Shown here one piece after another: positions 32,946 through 42,057 of a stretch of 61,051 nt of DNA. The position numbers and the translations under genes were made by a program. Source of the stretch: Bacillota bacterium. GTDB lineage: Bacteria; Bacillota; Clostridia; Christensenellales; Aristaeellaceae. The stretch is taken from positions 1-61,051 of the forward strand of contig JAEZJP010000082.1 in assembly GCA_023415715.1 (NCBI GenBank). The letters are read 5' to 3'. Numbering within the stretch: position 1 is the stretch's first letter; each line of letters begins with the position of its first letter. Under the pieces are notes generated by a model. That model did not search any database and was not told the origin of the DNA. It worked only from the letters and a program-made list of their open reading frames with translations.

Positions 32946-34187
32946 ATGAAAACGTTTAGAGAACTTTACGATCAGGCGGTAGCCCTGGCGCTTGACAACC
33001 ATCTTGACCAACTGCCCCAAAATGGAGATTTTGATCCAAAGCAGCTGGATTGTTTGCTGAACCCGCAAAAGCACCCGCTGGTCATCCATACAGGCAATTG
33101 CAGTTGTACAGGGGACAGGCAGCAGGAATGCGTCCGCCGCTGTCCTTTTAACGCCATCCGGCCCGCTTCAAACGGCGGCATTGCCATCGACCCGGACTTG
33201 TGCCTGGGCTGCGCCGACTGCATCGACGGCTGCGCGGAGGAAAAGCTGAAAGCCAGTACCGACATTCTGCCGGCCTTAAAGGCGGTGCGTTCCTCCAAAA
33301 GTCTGTCCTACGCCCTGATTGCTCCGGCATTTCTTGGCCAGTTCAGCAAGGATGTTACGCCGGGCAAGCTGCGCACGGCCTTAAAGGCTGCCGGTTTTGA
33401 CGGCATGCTGGAGGTAGCGTTGTTTGCCGATATACTTACCTTGAAAGAAGCGCTGGAATTCGATAAAAACATTCACACGGAGGCCGACTACCAGCTTACA
33501 AGCTGCTGCTGCCCCATGTGGATCGGCATGATCCGCAAAGTGTACAACGAGCTGATGCCCCATGTGCCGGGCTCCGTTTCCCCCATGGTGGCCTGCGCCC
33601 GGGCGGTAAAGATCCTCCATCCCGGCGCGGTGACCGTGTTCATTGGTCCCTGCCTGGCCAAAAAGGCAGAAGCCAGAGAAAAGGATCTTCAGGGGGCCGT
33701 AGATTACGTGCTCACCTTTCAGGAGGTTCAAAACATATTTGAACTGCTGGGCATCCGCCCGGCGGAAATGGAGGAAAGCGACAAGGACCATTCCTCCAGG
33801 GCCGGCCGGATCTATGCCCGTACAGGCGGTGTCAGCGAAGCAGTACGGGAAACCGTTTCAAAAATCAATCCCCACCGCCCCATCACGGTGCTCACGCGCC
33901 AGGCGGACGGCGTTCCCGACTGCAAAGCAATGTTAAGCGATATTATATCGGGCAAGGGTAACGGGAATTTTTACGAAGGCATGGGCTGCCGGGGCGGCTG
34001 TGTTGGCGGCCCAAGGGCAGTCACCCCGGCGGAGGAAGGCCGGGATGCCGTAAACGCATACGGCAGCGCCTCGGGCTTCGTGACACCAGCCGAAAACCCT
34101 TATGTGATGGAGCTGCTGCACCGCCTGGGCTTTGACACCATCGAAAGCCTTTTGGAGAAGGATGAAATTTTCACCAGGCATTTTTAA
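32946..34187 (+). CDS. Divergent [FeFe]-hydrogenase-like iron-sulfur protein
   Basis: From ATG 32946 (AAGGAGCAATCCC upstream) the protein has 413 residues. N-terminal clusters: Cys52, 54, 62, 66 and Cys86, 89, 92, 96, both able to bind 4Fe-4S. The hydrogenase domain has all four H-cluster cysteines in diverged motifs: Thr-Ser-Cys-Cys-Cys-Pro-Met-Trp (Cys187; the usual form is Thr-Ser-Cys-x-Pro-x-Trp), Gly-Pro-Cys-Leu-Ala-Lys-Lys-Ala-Glu (Cys236; usually Met-Pro-Cys) and Gly-Met-Gly-Cys-Arg-Gly-Gly-Cys (Cys348, Cys352). It may be a sensory or redox-signalling member, not a bulk H2 enzyme. Its partner is a membrane diguanylate cyclase 33 bases downstream. Confidence 0.85.
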   Translation: MKTFRELYDQAVALALDNHLDQLPQNGDFDPKQLDCLLNPQKHPLVIHTGNCSCTGDRQQECVRRCPFNAIRPASNGGIAIDPDLCLGCADCIDGCAEEKLKASTDILPALKAVRSSKSLSYALIAPAFLGQFSKDVTPGKLRTALKAAGFDGMLEVALFADILTLKEALEFDKNIHTEADYQLTSCCCPMWIGMIRKVYNELMPHVPGSVSPMVACARAVKILHPGAVTVFIGPCLAKKAEAREKDLQGAVDYVLTFQEVQNIFELLGIRPAEMEESDKDHSSRAGRIYARTGGVSEAVRETVSKINPHRPITVLTRQADGVPDCKAMLSDIISGKGNGNFYEGMGCRGGCVGGPRAVTPAEEGRDAVNAYGSASGFVTPAENPYVMELLHRLGFDTIESLLEKDEIFTRHF

Positions 34188-34220
34188 TGGTACTTTCGGC
34201 CTTGAAAAGGAGGCCCATAT

Positions 34221-35390
34221 ATGAGTACGTATTTGCGGATTGATGTCAATTTGGTTGCCATGGTTTTGCTGGGCGTGGTCTATTATCTGGCCTATATACG
34301 CCTGGACCGTGAGGATGCTTTCAATAGGCTCTTTTTCAAAGGATGTATGCTTATCTTGATCCTGACGGGGTTTGAAGCTTTCACCTGCATCGTGAACGGA
34401 AATCCCTCGCCCTTCTTGCGTTACCTGTCCACCTTTATGCACGTCTGCCTTTTTGCTTCACCCCCTGTGTTGGCTTATTACTGGTATCTTTTGTCCAACA
34501 CCCTTACAACGCACGGCAATGTGCGGGAAATGAAAGTGAATTTTTATTATCTCATTCCCGTGGCGGCAAATGTCGTTATGGTGCTTCTGTCTTCCGCTTT
34601 CCATCTGGCCTTTTATATCGACGAAGCCGGCGTATACCACCGCGGCCCGCTTTTTTGGTTCACTTCCGTAATTGCCCTCTTTTATATGATCTGGGGCTTT
34701 ATACTGCTGATCAAAAGAAGAAAAAATCTTCTCCGGCAGGAATTCCTCTTTCTGTCCTTGTTTTGCCTGCTGCCTGTGGTAGGCGGGATCATTCAGGGGC
34801 TCCTTTATGGCTTGCTGCTTATGTGGTCGGGCAGCGCATTGGCGCTTGTGATCATGTACCTGTACCTTCAGGAACGCATGATGCAAACGGATAATCTGAC
34901 CGGAGCCTGGACAAGGCATTCCTTTGAGTATTACATATCCCAAAACCTGAAAAGCAACAACCGCCGGCCCTTTGGCATCATATACGCTGATGTAGACAAC
35001 TTAAAGCCTGTCAATGACATGTACGGCCATCCGGAAGGTGACGCCGCGCTTCAAAACGCGGTCAAGGTGATCAAAAGCGTATTGCGCAAGGGTGATGCCA
35101 TAGCACGCATGGGCGGGGATGAATTTATCGTCCAGGTAAGCGTGACCACCCGAAAGGAACTCCAGGCGGTCCTTCAAAGGATCGAGGATGCCATCGCGCA
35201 GTATAACCTGCAGTCCGGCAAAGCGTACCAGCTGTCTCTTAGCTTTGGCGAAGACCTGTTTTATGGGAGCGCTGATTGTGATGTGGATTCCATTATCCGT
35301 CAGGTAGACCGTCTGATGTATGACAAAAAGCGGAGCAAAAAGCAGGAAGCGGGCATAAAGGCAGCCTGCCAGGAAAGCGTACAGGGATAG
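34221..35390 (+). CDS. Membrane diguanylate cyclase (GGDEF)
   Basis: The 389-residue protein has about seven membrane spans in its first 220 residues, then a GGDEF domain with intact Gly-Gly-Asp-Glu-Phe. Arg-Lys-Gly-Asp lies five residues before it, a correctly placed inhibitory I-site (Arg-x-x-Asp). It makes c-di-GMP from two GTP. AAAAGGAGG precedes ATG 34221. It follows the hydrogenase-like gene by 33 bases and is likely co-transcribed with it. Its stop is only six bases from the stop of the convergent gene. Confidence 0.92.
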   Translation: MSTYLRIDVNLVAMVLLGVVYYLAYIRLDREDAFNRLFFKGCMLILILTGFEAFTCIVNGNPSPFLRYLSTFMHVCLFASPPVLAYYWYLLSNTLTTHGNVREMKVNFYYLIPVAANVVMVLLSSAFHLAFYIDEAGVYHRGPLFWFTSVIALFYMIWGFILLIKRRKNLLRQEFLFLSLFCLLPVVGGIIQGLLYGLLLMWSGSALALVIMYLYLQERMMQTDNLTGAWTRHSFEYYISQNLKSNNRRPFGIIYADVDNLKPVNDMYGHPEGDAALQNAVKVIKSVLRKGDAIARMGGDEFIVQVSVTTRKELQAVLQRIEDAIAQYNLQSGKAYQLSLSFGEDLFYGSADCDVDSIIRQVDRLMYDKKRSKKQEAGIKAACQESVQG

Positions 35391-35396
35391 TATGTA

Positions 35397-35987
35397 TTAC
35401 AATGTCCGTCCCGCCTCATAAGCCGTATGCAAATGCCTATCCCAATTCGCTTTCCTTGATTCCATTTCTCTGGACATGCCGCCCAGTATGATCATTTCCT
35501 TGCTATTGACCCTGTCGAACATCCTGTCGTCCAGCATCACTTTTTCCATGCTGTCCTTAAGGCCGGCTTCCTCCAACTCCCCTACCGTATGGCCTGCCAC
35601 GCAAAGGACCAGCCCTTTGTTAAGCAGCTTCATGGTCCTTTTGTCACCATAGGCGAAGCCAAAGGTCCATACCCTGTCAAACCAGCCAACCAGCTTGGCC
35701 GGGGCCTCCGTCCAAAATACAGGATAGATGAACACAATGGCATCGCTATGATTCACTTTGTTCTGCTCCGCCATAACATCTTCAGGCACAGCCTCGTTTC
35801 CCCTGTAATATGCCTCCCGAAGATACTCTGCCTCGCACATATCGGTCACAAAGCCCATGGCGTACAGGTCGGAAATCACATAGGTATGCCCGGCAGCTTC
35901 AAGCCCCTTGACAAAACTGTCCCGCACATGCCTGGTAAAGGAATCGCTGCTGGGATGGGCGTATACGATCAGCACTCTCATTTTCAT
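35397..35987 (-). CDS. Flavodoxin-like NAD(P)H-dependent oxidoreductase
   Basis: The 196-residue protein has 'Val-Tyr-Ala-His-Pro-Ser-Ser-Asp-Ser-Phe-Thr' at the start (FMN/FAD phosphate loop), 'Tyr-Pro-Val-Phe-Trp-Thr-Glu-Ala-Pro-Ala' and 'Phe-Asp-Arg-Val-Trp' in the middle, the pattern of the NQO1/KefF/YheR family of two-electron quinone reductases. FMN or FAD binding is expected. Single gene; convergent with the diguanylate cyclase. Confidence 0.88.
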   Translation of the reverse strand: MKMRVLIVYAHPSSDSFTRHVRDSFVKGLEAAGHTYVISDLYAMGFVTDMCEAEYLREAYYRGNEAVPEDVMAEQNKVNHSDAIVFIYPVFWTEAPAKLVGWFDRVWTFGFAYGDKRTMKLLNKGLVLCVAGHTVGELEEAGLKDSMEKVMLDDRMFDRVNSKEMIILGGMSREMESRKANWDRHLHTAYEAGRTL

Positions 35988-36282
35988 TATCCTATCCTAA
36001 TAAACGTTTTCCATATTATATAGGAAGGGCCGAGCGCATACAAGGCTTTCTTGTGTTTGTGAAAAAGCGCCTGAGGCCGTACAATCAGGCGGCGCCAAGT
36101 TTTCTATCGAATTCTTATTGTTGTGTTGCATTCGGTTGTGCAAAGCAGCCGGATAGGGTAAAATAAGGATAGCGTAATGCGTTTTTACATTTTCATCCTA
36201 TTATGAAGAGCAAGACGGATTTGAAGCGGTGTTCTGTCTTATCCGTACCCGTCTCAAATTCGATAAGCAGGAGGAAACCCTT

Positions 36283-37785
36283 ATGAAAAAGTATGACATG
36301 GTTATCGTGGGCAGCGGCAGCGGGCTGATGGTGATGGAAGCGGCGCTGAATGCGGGCCTTACATGCGCAGTGGTGGAAAAATCAAAGTTTGGCGGCACAT
36401 GCCTGACCAAAGGCTGCATCCCATCCAAAATGCTGGTGTACCCGGCGGATCTTTTAAGGGAGGCAAGCGATGCAAAGCGTATCGGCATTACCTTCCCTAC
36501 ACCCAATACCGACTGGGGCCGGGTAGCCCATAGAATGTGGAAGCAGATCAACCATAGCGAACAGATCAGGGAAAGCCTGTTAAAAACCGAAGGGCTCGGC
36601 GTATACCAGGGCACGGCATCGTTCACCGGCGAGCATACGATGCTTGTCACCTATGAAGACGGAAAGCCGGCCGAAGAATTGGAGGCGGACCGTTTTGTGA
36701 TCGCGGCCGGAGCACGCTCCAGCGTGCCGCCTGTGCCGGGGCTTGAAGATGTTGGCTATATCACTTCAGAAACCTTCTTTGGGGAACGCTTCCCCGAAAG
36801 GCCTTGGAGCAGCCTGATCATCATTGGCGGCGGGGCCATCGGCGCGGAGTTCGCACACATCTTTTCCTCTTTCGGCACCAAGGTAACGATAGTAGAAATG
36901 AAACCCCATATCATTCCCACCGAAGAGGAGGAGATCAGCCTCTTTGTGGAAAAGCAGTTCAGGAACAACGGTATCACAGTGCTTTCCAACACAAAGATTA
37001 TTTCCGCGGGCCGCAGCGGTACGGAAAAGTCCGTGACCGTGGAGGATATATCCACAGGAGAAAAGCAAACCCTTGCGGCAGAGGAAATCTTCGTGGCCTC
37101 CGGGGTGCGCTCCAATGGAGACCTGATACATCTTAAAAAAGCAGGGGTAAAAACAGACAGCCGGGGCTACATTGAAACAGATGAGTACATGCAGACTTCC
37201 AAAGAACATATCTATGCCATTGGCGACATCAACGGCAAATTTCAATTCAGGCACAAGGCCAACTACGAAGCCGGGATATTGATTGGCAATCTGTTTGGCC
37301 GGGGCGACAAGAAGCAGGCCAAATACGATGCCACCCCATGGGCCATTTTTACCTGGCCCCAGGTAGGCCACGTGGGCCTTACGGAACGTCAGGCCAAAGA
37401 AATGGGCCTTCGGATATGGGTAGGCCGAAATTTCTACTCCGATATTGCCGGGGGCATCGTCATGGGCTATTCCCGCCACGGCGAAGACAATGGTTTTGTG
37501 AAGGTCATCGCCGGCGAGGACCAGAAAATTATCGGCGTGCATGTGGTTGGGCCTTATGCTGCCATATTGGTGCAGCCCTTTGTGTACCTGATGAATGCCG
37601 GTTACCAGTGCGAATGCCAGGCCGCCGGCGAAGGCGTCAAGCCCGGCCGGGGCGGCCTCATCCGTTCGGTCTGCCCGCAGATAGGAACCTTTCTGCCCCT
37701 TGAGGATTCGATGGTCATCCATCCTTCCATGAGCGAACTGGCAGCCTGGGCGCTGGAGGATATCGACTGGACCCGTGAAGAGTAA
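36283..37785 (+). CDS. Class I pyridine nucleotide-disulfide oxidoreductase (dihydrolipoamide dehydrogenase-like)
   Basis: From ATG 36283 (AGGAGGAAACCC upstream) the protein has 500 residues. FAD motif Val-Gly-Ser-Gly-Ser-Gly at 9-14; redox pair Cys40-Cys45 in Gly-Gly-Thr-Cys-x-x-x-x-Cys-Ile-Pro-Ser-Lys; NAD(P) motif Gly-Gly-Gly-Ala-Ile-Gly near 190; Ala-Ile-Gly-Asp-Ile near 310; and the active-site His in His-Pro-Ser-Met-Ser-Glu near the C-terminus. The full set is intact. No 2-oxo-acid dehydrogenase genes are adjacent, so it may serve another thiol substrate. A terminator follows. Confidence 0.88.
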   Translation: MKKYDMVIVGSGSGLMVMEAALNAGLTCAVVEKSKFGGTCLTKGCIPSKMLVYPADLLREASDAKRIGITFPTPNTDWGRVAHRMWKQINHSEQIRESLLKTEGLGVYQGTASFTGEHTMLVTYEDGKPAEELEADRFVIAAGARSSVPPVPGLEDVGYITSETFFGERFPERPWSSLIIIGGGAIGAEFAHIFSSFGTKVTIVEMKPHIIPTEEEEISLFVEKQFRNNGITVLSNTKIISAGRSGTEKSVTVEDISTGEKQTLAAEEIFVASGVRSNGDLIHLKKAGVKTDSRGYIETDEYMQTSKEHIYAIGDINGKFQFRHKANYEAGILIGNLFGRGDKKQAKYDATPWAIFTWPQVGHVGLTERQAKEMGLRIWVGRNFYSDIAGGIVMGYSRHGEDNGFVKVIAGEDQKIIGVHVVGPYAAILVQPFVYLMNAGYQCECQAAGEGVKPGRGGLIRSVCPQIGTFLPLEDSMVIHPSMSELAAWALEDIDWTREE

Positions 37786-37816
37786 TAACTATTCCAAAGC
37801 ATCTGACCTAAAACAG

Positions 37817-37860
37817 ATTCCGGGGGATCCTTCTCTTGAAATAGAAGGGTCCCCCGGAAT
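37817..37860. terminator. Terminator between convergent oxidoreductase and AraC genes
   Basis: ATTCCGGGGGATCCTTCT and AGAAGGGTCCCCCGGAAT pair with one mismatch over 18 positions. It lies between the stops at 37785 and 37876 and can serve both. Confidence 0.85.
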
Positions 37861-37875
37861 ATTTCACAATGCGAT

Positions 37876-38709
37876 TTACTTTACCGCTACCGGTATCCAG
37901 ATTTCCACCTTGCAGGCATCGTTTGGTTCATCCCAGAGCACGTATTTTTCAATGGTGGGCAGGCCGTATTCTTTATACTTGCTTTGAGGCAGAAATTCGT
38001 TATTGATGCGCTGCCAGGTCTGATACAACGCCTGGCCGCTGATGGTACCGGCAGCCTCAAAAATGAGCCATGTGGCGTGAGGGTATACATAGGTATCAAA
38101 TCCCTTCACGTCTCCCCCGCTCCATTCCACGGCGCACATGTAATCATTGCTGCCGTCCTTTAAAAAGCCAAAGCAAAGGCCCAGGTCGTAAAAGTGGCCG
38201 CAAAGCTCCTTCAAAGCATCGCCGCTGCCGTCGCTTTTGACAACGGCCCATGTTCCGCCCCCGTAAGGAGTGGTGCGCCGAATGCCTAGGACCTTGAAAC
38301 CTTCCTTTTCCACAAGAGTGTAATCCATTTTATCTACCCCTTTCATCGTAAGGGCGAAGGTCAAATGGCAGTAAAACGAAAGCTTCGCGCCCGGATCCCT
38401 GGCCGCTGACGGCGATACGCCGTGCAGCCGCTTGAAAGCCGCGGAAAAGGCATCCGGCGATTCGTACCCGTACCTCAAGGCAATATCGATGACCTTCTCC
38501 CCAGTGTTTTGAAGATCGTACGCCGCGCAGCTGAGCTTGCGCCGCCTTACGTACTCCGACACGGGTATGCCCGTGATCTGTATGAACGAGCGCTGGAATA
38601 CTGCAAACGGGCAGGCCATGATCCTGGCGATCTCCTGGGTATTGATCTCTTCTCCCAGGCAGCCCTCGATGTAATCCATCGCGCGGTTCATCCGTTCCAC
38701 AAAGTCCAT
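37876..38709 (-). CDS. AraC-family regulator with GyrI-like effector domain (paralogue A)
   Basis: The 277-residue protein has an N-terminal AraC DNA-binding domain (about 8-105): 'Ile-Glu-Gly-Cys-Leu-Gly-Glu-Glu-Ile', 'Phe-Gln-Arg-Ser-Phe', 'Tyr-Val-Arg-Arg-Arg-Lys-Leu' and 'Tyr-Gly-Tyr-Glu-Ser-Pro-Asp-Ala-Phe'. The C-terminal part (about 125-277) fits GyrI-like small-molecule-binding domains, with 'Trp-Ile-Pro-Val' at the end. It is clearly paralogous to the regulator at 40965. It faces away from the mannosyltransferase gene and shares the 222-base control region 38710-38931 with it. Confidence 0.9.
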   Translation of the reverse strand: MDFVERMNRAMDYIEGCLGEEINTQEIARIMACPFAVFQRSFIQITGIPVSEYVRRRKLSCAAYDLQNTGEKVIDIALRYGYESPDAFSAAFKRLHGVSPSAARDPGAKLSFYCHLTFALTMKGVDKMDYTLVEKEGFKVLGIRRTTPYGGGTWAVVKSDGSGDALKELCGHFYDLGLCFGFLKDGSNDYMCAVEWSGGDVKGFDTYVYPHATWLIFEAAGTISGQALYQTWQRINNEFLPQSKYKEYGLPTIEKYVLWDEPNDACKVEIWIPVAVK

Positions 38710-38931
38710 TCCTTCACCTCCCTGATGGAATTATAAAGGGAATTCCCCCACCGCGCCCGTGATTGGGACGACGGATATTCACGGGTGGTTTGTCCATTCA
38801 TTTATATGCATCATACCACAGCTTAACGCGGCTGTCATCCGCATAGGCTGCGCAGCAGAAGGGAAATATCCAGTTCATGGAGAAGCAGTTAACTGATGGA
38901 TGGAATATGAAACCGTAAAAACGGAGGCAAT

Positions 38932-40845
38932 ATGCGCAGAAAGCTTTTGCACTTTTCAGCCGAAGACCGCAAGCCCATACTGTCTGGTAAAACGCCACCC
39001 TTACCCTTGTGCCTGAGTACGAAGGATTGGGCGCTCATGCTATCGCTTACGCTTATCTATGCAGCCGTTGCATTTATCGGCCTTGGCTCGTTCAAGGCGC
39101 CCCAGACTACGTATACCACCACGGGGCAAAATGAGACAATTATCTTCGATCTTGGGGAAAGCCACACCTTTCACATTCTGTACTACGGCGGCATCAACTG
39201 GCAGGACCATACCATCTCCATCTCACAGTCAGGCGATGGAAAGCAGTGGATACCCACGCGGGATATACAGCTTCTGACGGGCGACTGCTTCCAGTGGAAG
39301 TATGTTTTAGGCATGCAGGTTGATGACAAGGGTAACCCTGTGGCGTCATCCAGCGATCCGTTGGTCATGAAAGGCCGCTTTGTGCGCCTTCAAATGGACG
39401 GGCCGCCGCTTAACATGATGGAAATCATATTCAGGGATGTAAACGGCCAAACGCTGCCTGTTACATCGGCTGTGGCCACAGGCGGAGAGGACGGCAGTGC
39501 TAATAACCCCCGGCTTTTGACCGATGAATCAGATACCGCTCCCGACGCGCCAGGCTACTATAACAGCATGTACTTTGACGAAGTCTATCATGGCCGAACC
39601 GGGTACGAGCATTTGCATGGGCTTAATACATTCGAGTGGACCCATCCGCCACTGGGCAAAGTGTTCATTATGCTGGCCATCAAGCTCTTTGGCATGACGC
39701 CCTTTGGCTGGCGCTTTGCCGGCGCACTGGCTGGGGTGCTGATGGTGCCGGCCATGTATTTGATGGGCAAGCTTTTATTTCAAAAAAAGCGTTACGCTTT
39801 CCTTAGCGCTTATGTTTTAGCATTTGACATGATGCATCTTGCGCAGACGCGCATCGCCACCATCGACAGCTTTGCCGTGCTGTTTATTATGCTTTCGTAC
39901 CTTTGCATGTTCCGGTACATGCAGATGAGTTTTTTCCGCGACGGCTTCAAGACGCTTTTCTCTCTTGGGCTTTCAGGTTTATTCATGGGACTTGCCTGCG
40001 CCAGCAAATGGATCGGCATGTATGCCGGTTTAGGGTTGGCGGTGATGTTTCTTTGGTCCATGGCTTCACGTTTTCTTGACTATAAGGCAGGCTGCATCCT
40101 GGGAGGAGTACATAAAGAGCAGGTGAGCGCTTACCCCAAGTATGTTTTGGGAACCTTGGCCTCCTGCATTGTGTTCTTTATTGCCGTTCCTTTTGCCATC
40201 TACTATTTCAGCTACATTCCCCAGTTCGCATGGGAAGGCGGGCTCACATTCGAAAGATTCATCCGCGAACAGGAATCAATGTATAGTTACCACGCCAACC
40301 TGACCGACACGCACGACTACCAGTCGTCATGGTTTGAGTGGCCGCTGATGCTGCGGCCCATGTGGTATTACAAAGGCACTTATGTGCAGGAAGGCATGGT
40401 GTCCACCATCATGGGCATGGGCAATCCCCTTGTCTGGTGGGCCGGCGGGGCATCATTTATATATGTGCTTATCCGCTTGATCAAGCCGCACCTGTCGGGC
40501 GCCAGAAACACCGATCACCGCCCCGCCATGCTGCTGATCGCGGCTGCCGCCCAATACATTCCCTGGATGTTCATCACACGGGCCACCTTCATATATCACT
40601 ACTTTGCGACCCTTATGTTTGTCATGCTGTGCATCGTATATGCTTTTGAACAGATCACAAACCACAGTACTAAGACAGGATCGAGGCTGCAGGCGGTATA
40701 CATGGTTTTTGTGCTGCTTGCCTTTGCCGGCTTTTATCCATTCGCCACAGGCGTGCCCATGAGCAAAGCCTGGGCCGATGCCATGAACTGGCTCAAGGGT
40801 CTTTCACTTCCCTGGTGGAAGTTCGGAGGCTGGCTTAGGTATTGA
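38932..40845 (+). CDS. Protein O-mannosyltransferase-like enzyme with inserted discoidin-like domain
   Basis: The 637-residue protein has one membrane span (33-52), a soluble beta-rich insert of about 120 residues (about 56-175) resembling an F5/8C (discoidin) domain, then the GT39/PMT core with catalytic Asp216-Glu217 in Tyr-Phe-Asp-Glu-Val-Tyr-His, 'Glu-Trp-Thr-His-Pro-Pro-Leu-Gly-Lys' and about ten further spans. The family transfers mannose or another sugar from a polyprenyl phosphate to proteins or lipids on the outer face. GGAGGCAAT precedes the start. It is flanked by two paralogous AraC/GyrI-type regulators. Confidence 0.88.
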   Translation: MRRKLLHFSAEDRKPILSGKTPPLPLCLSTKDWALMLSLTLIYAAVAFIGLGSFKAPQTTYTTTGQNETIIFDLGESHTFHILYYGGINWQDHTISISQSGDGKQWIPTRDIQLLTGDCFQWKYVLGMQVDDKGNPVASSSDPLVMKGRFVRLQMDGPPLNMMEIIFRDVNGQTLPVTSAVATGGEDGSANNPRLLTDESDTAPDAPGYYNSMYFDEVYHGRTGYEHLHGLNTFEWTHPPLGKVFIMLAIKLFGMTPFGWRFAGALAGVLMVPAMYLMGKLLFQKKRYAFLSAYVLAFDMMHLAQTRIATIDSFAVLFIMLSYLCMFRYMQMSFFRDGFKTLFSLGLSGLFMGLACASKWIGMYAGLGLAVMFLWSMASRFLDYKAGCILGGVHKEQVSAYPKYVLGTLASCIVFFIAVPFAIYYFSYIPQFAWEGGLTFERFIREQESMYSYHANLTDTHDYQSSWFEWPLMLRPMWYYKGTYVQEGMVSTIMGMGNPLVWWAGGASFIYVLIRLIKPHLSGARNTDHRPAMLLIAAAAQYIPWMFITRATFIYHYFATLMFVMLCIVYAFEQITNHSTKTGSRLQAVYMVFVLLAFAGFYPFATGVPMSKAWADAMNWLKGLSLPWWKFGGWLRY

Positions 40846-40964
40846 CTTTCAACATTCAATCAACTCATTGCATTGCCAGCGTTATCATGATATTCTTTGC
40901 ACCTGAAAAGTCGGGCATCCGGTTAAAAAAGATGGTATCCTCTCCCAAGGAAAGGAGAGCTGGT

Positions 40965-41816
40965 ATGGATTGGGTCGCGCGTATGAACAATGCCCTGGAC
41001 TATATCGAAGCGCATTTGGCGGATGAAATGGACTATGACGCCATCGCCAGAGCGGCTTTCAGCTCTGCGTACCATTTCCCGCGCATGTTCGTTGCCGTAA
41101 CAGGCCTTACGCTGTCGGAATATATAAGGCGCCGCAGGCTGACACAAGCCGCCTATGACCTTATAAACAGGAATAATCGGGTCATTGATGTAGCGGTAAA
41201 GTACGGCTACGAATCGGCTGATGCCTTTGCCCGCGCTTTTTACCGGCAGCATAAGGTGCACCCCTCACGCTCATGCGAAAGCGGCATACAGTTCACATAC
41301 TACCCCAGAATCTCCTTTCACTTGGATCTTAAAGGAGATGTGCCTATGAATTACCGCCTGGAGGAACTGTATGCCCTTCGCATCGTCGGCCGCAGATTTG
41401 AAGTCGACACCAAACGCGCCTTCGACATCGTACCCGGCATCTGGCAGCGGGAGATGGAAAACGGATTTCTGCCCAAGCTCATCGACATGTCCTGGGAAAA
41501 GCCCAGGTGCAAGCTGGAAAGCCTGCTGGGTGTGATAGGCTTAAAGCCACGCATTCATGACGAAACATTCGATTACTTCATCGGCATCTGGTACGACGAT
41601 GAAGTGCCTGAGGGCATGGAAGTTTTGAACCTTCCCTCCTTGACATGGGCCGTCTTCCCGGATGTGATAGACGCCTGGAAACGGATATACACCGAATGGC
41701 TCCCGGGTTCCGGGTACGATTTGGCCGATGCACCCATTGTGGAATGCCATTACGCGCCAGGCCATGAACCCGCCTCAGAATTATGGGTGCCTGTGATAAC
41801 GCTTCATAAGGAATAG
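40965..41816 (+). CDS. AraC-family regulator with GyrI-like effector domain (paralogue B)
   Basis: From ATG 40965 (AAGGAGAG upstream) the protein has 283 residues. It matches the paralogue at 37876 along its whole length: 'Met-Asp-Trp-Val-Ala-Arg-Met-Asn' against 'Met-Asp-Phe-Val-Glu-Arg-Met-Asn', 'Tyr-Ile-Arg-Arg-Arg-Arg-Leu' against 'Tyr-Val-Arg-Arg-Arg-Lys-Leu', and 'Lys-Tyr-Gly-Tyr-Glu-Ser-Ala-Asp-Ala-Phe' against 'Arg-Tyr-Gly-Tyr-Glu-Ser-Pro-Asp-Ala-Phe'. The C-terminal GyrI-like part is more diverged. An in-frame upstream ATG at 40842 would overlap the PMT gene and has no ribosome binding site. Confidence 0.9.
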   Translation: MDWVARMNNALDYIEAHLADEMDYDAIARAAFSSAYHFPRMFVAVTGLTLSEYIRRRRLTQAAYDLINRNNRVIDVAVKYGYESADAFARAFYRQHKVHPSRSCESGIQFTYYPRISFHLDLKGDVPMNYRLEELYALRIVGRRFEVDTKRAFDIVPGIWQREMENGFLPKLIDMSWEKPRCKLESLLGVIGLKPRIHDETFDYFIGIWYDDEVPEGMEVLNLPSLTWAVFPDVIDAWKRIYTEWLPGSGYDLADAPIVECHYAPGHEPASELWVPVITLHKE

Positions 41817-42057
41817 CAGCCGATAGATTTTAGGCCATGCGCCAAAGTGTAATGCCGGTACGGAGCATACTTCCATACTGCATCATATCCGATGATTCGC
41901 AGATTTGGATTATAGTCCGACCCGGCATTTTTTCATGTAGGAAAAACAATCCGAACATAAAAAATACAAAATATTTATTCAACTTCCCAATACAATTGTC
42001 GATTTATAGAATATTATAAGGTATTTTGTATTTGAATATTTTATTTTGCGGGAAGCA

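Noticed and set aside
36069..36098. GC-rich hairpin (GCGCCTGA / TCAGGCG) with TTTTTC on the minus strand
   Set aside because: It has terminator form on the minus strand, but no gene precedes it on that strand within the gap 35988-36282, and no small RNA promoter was seen.
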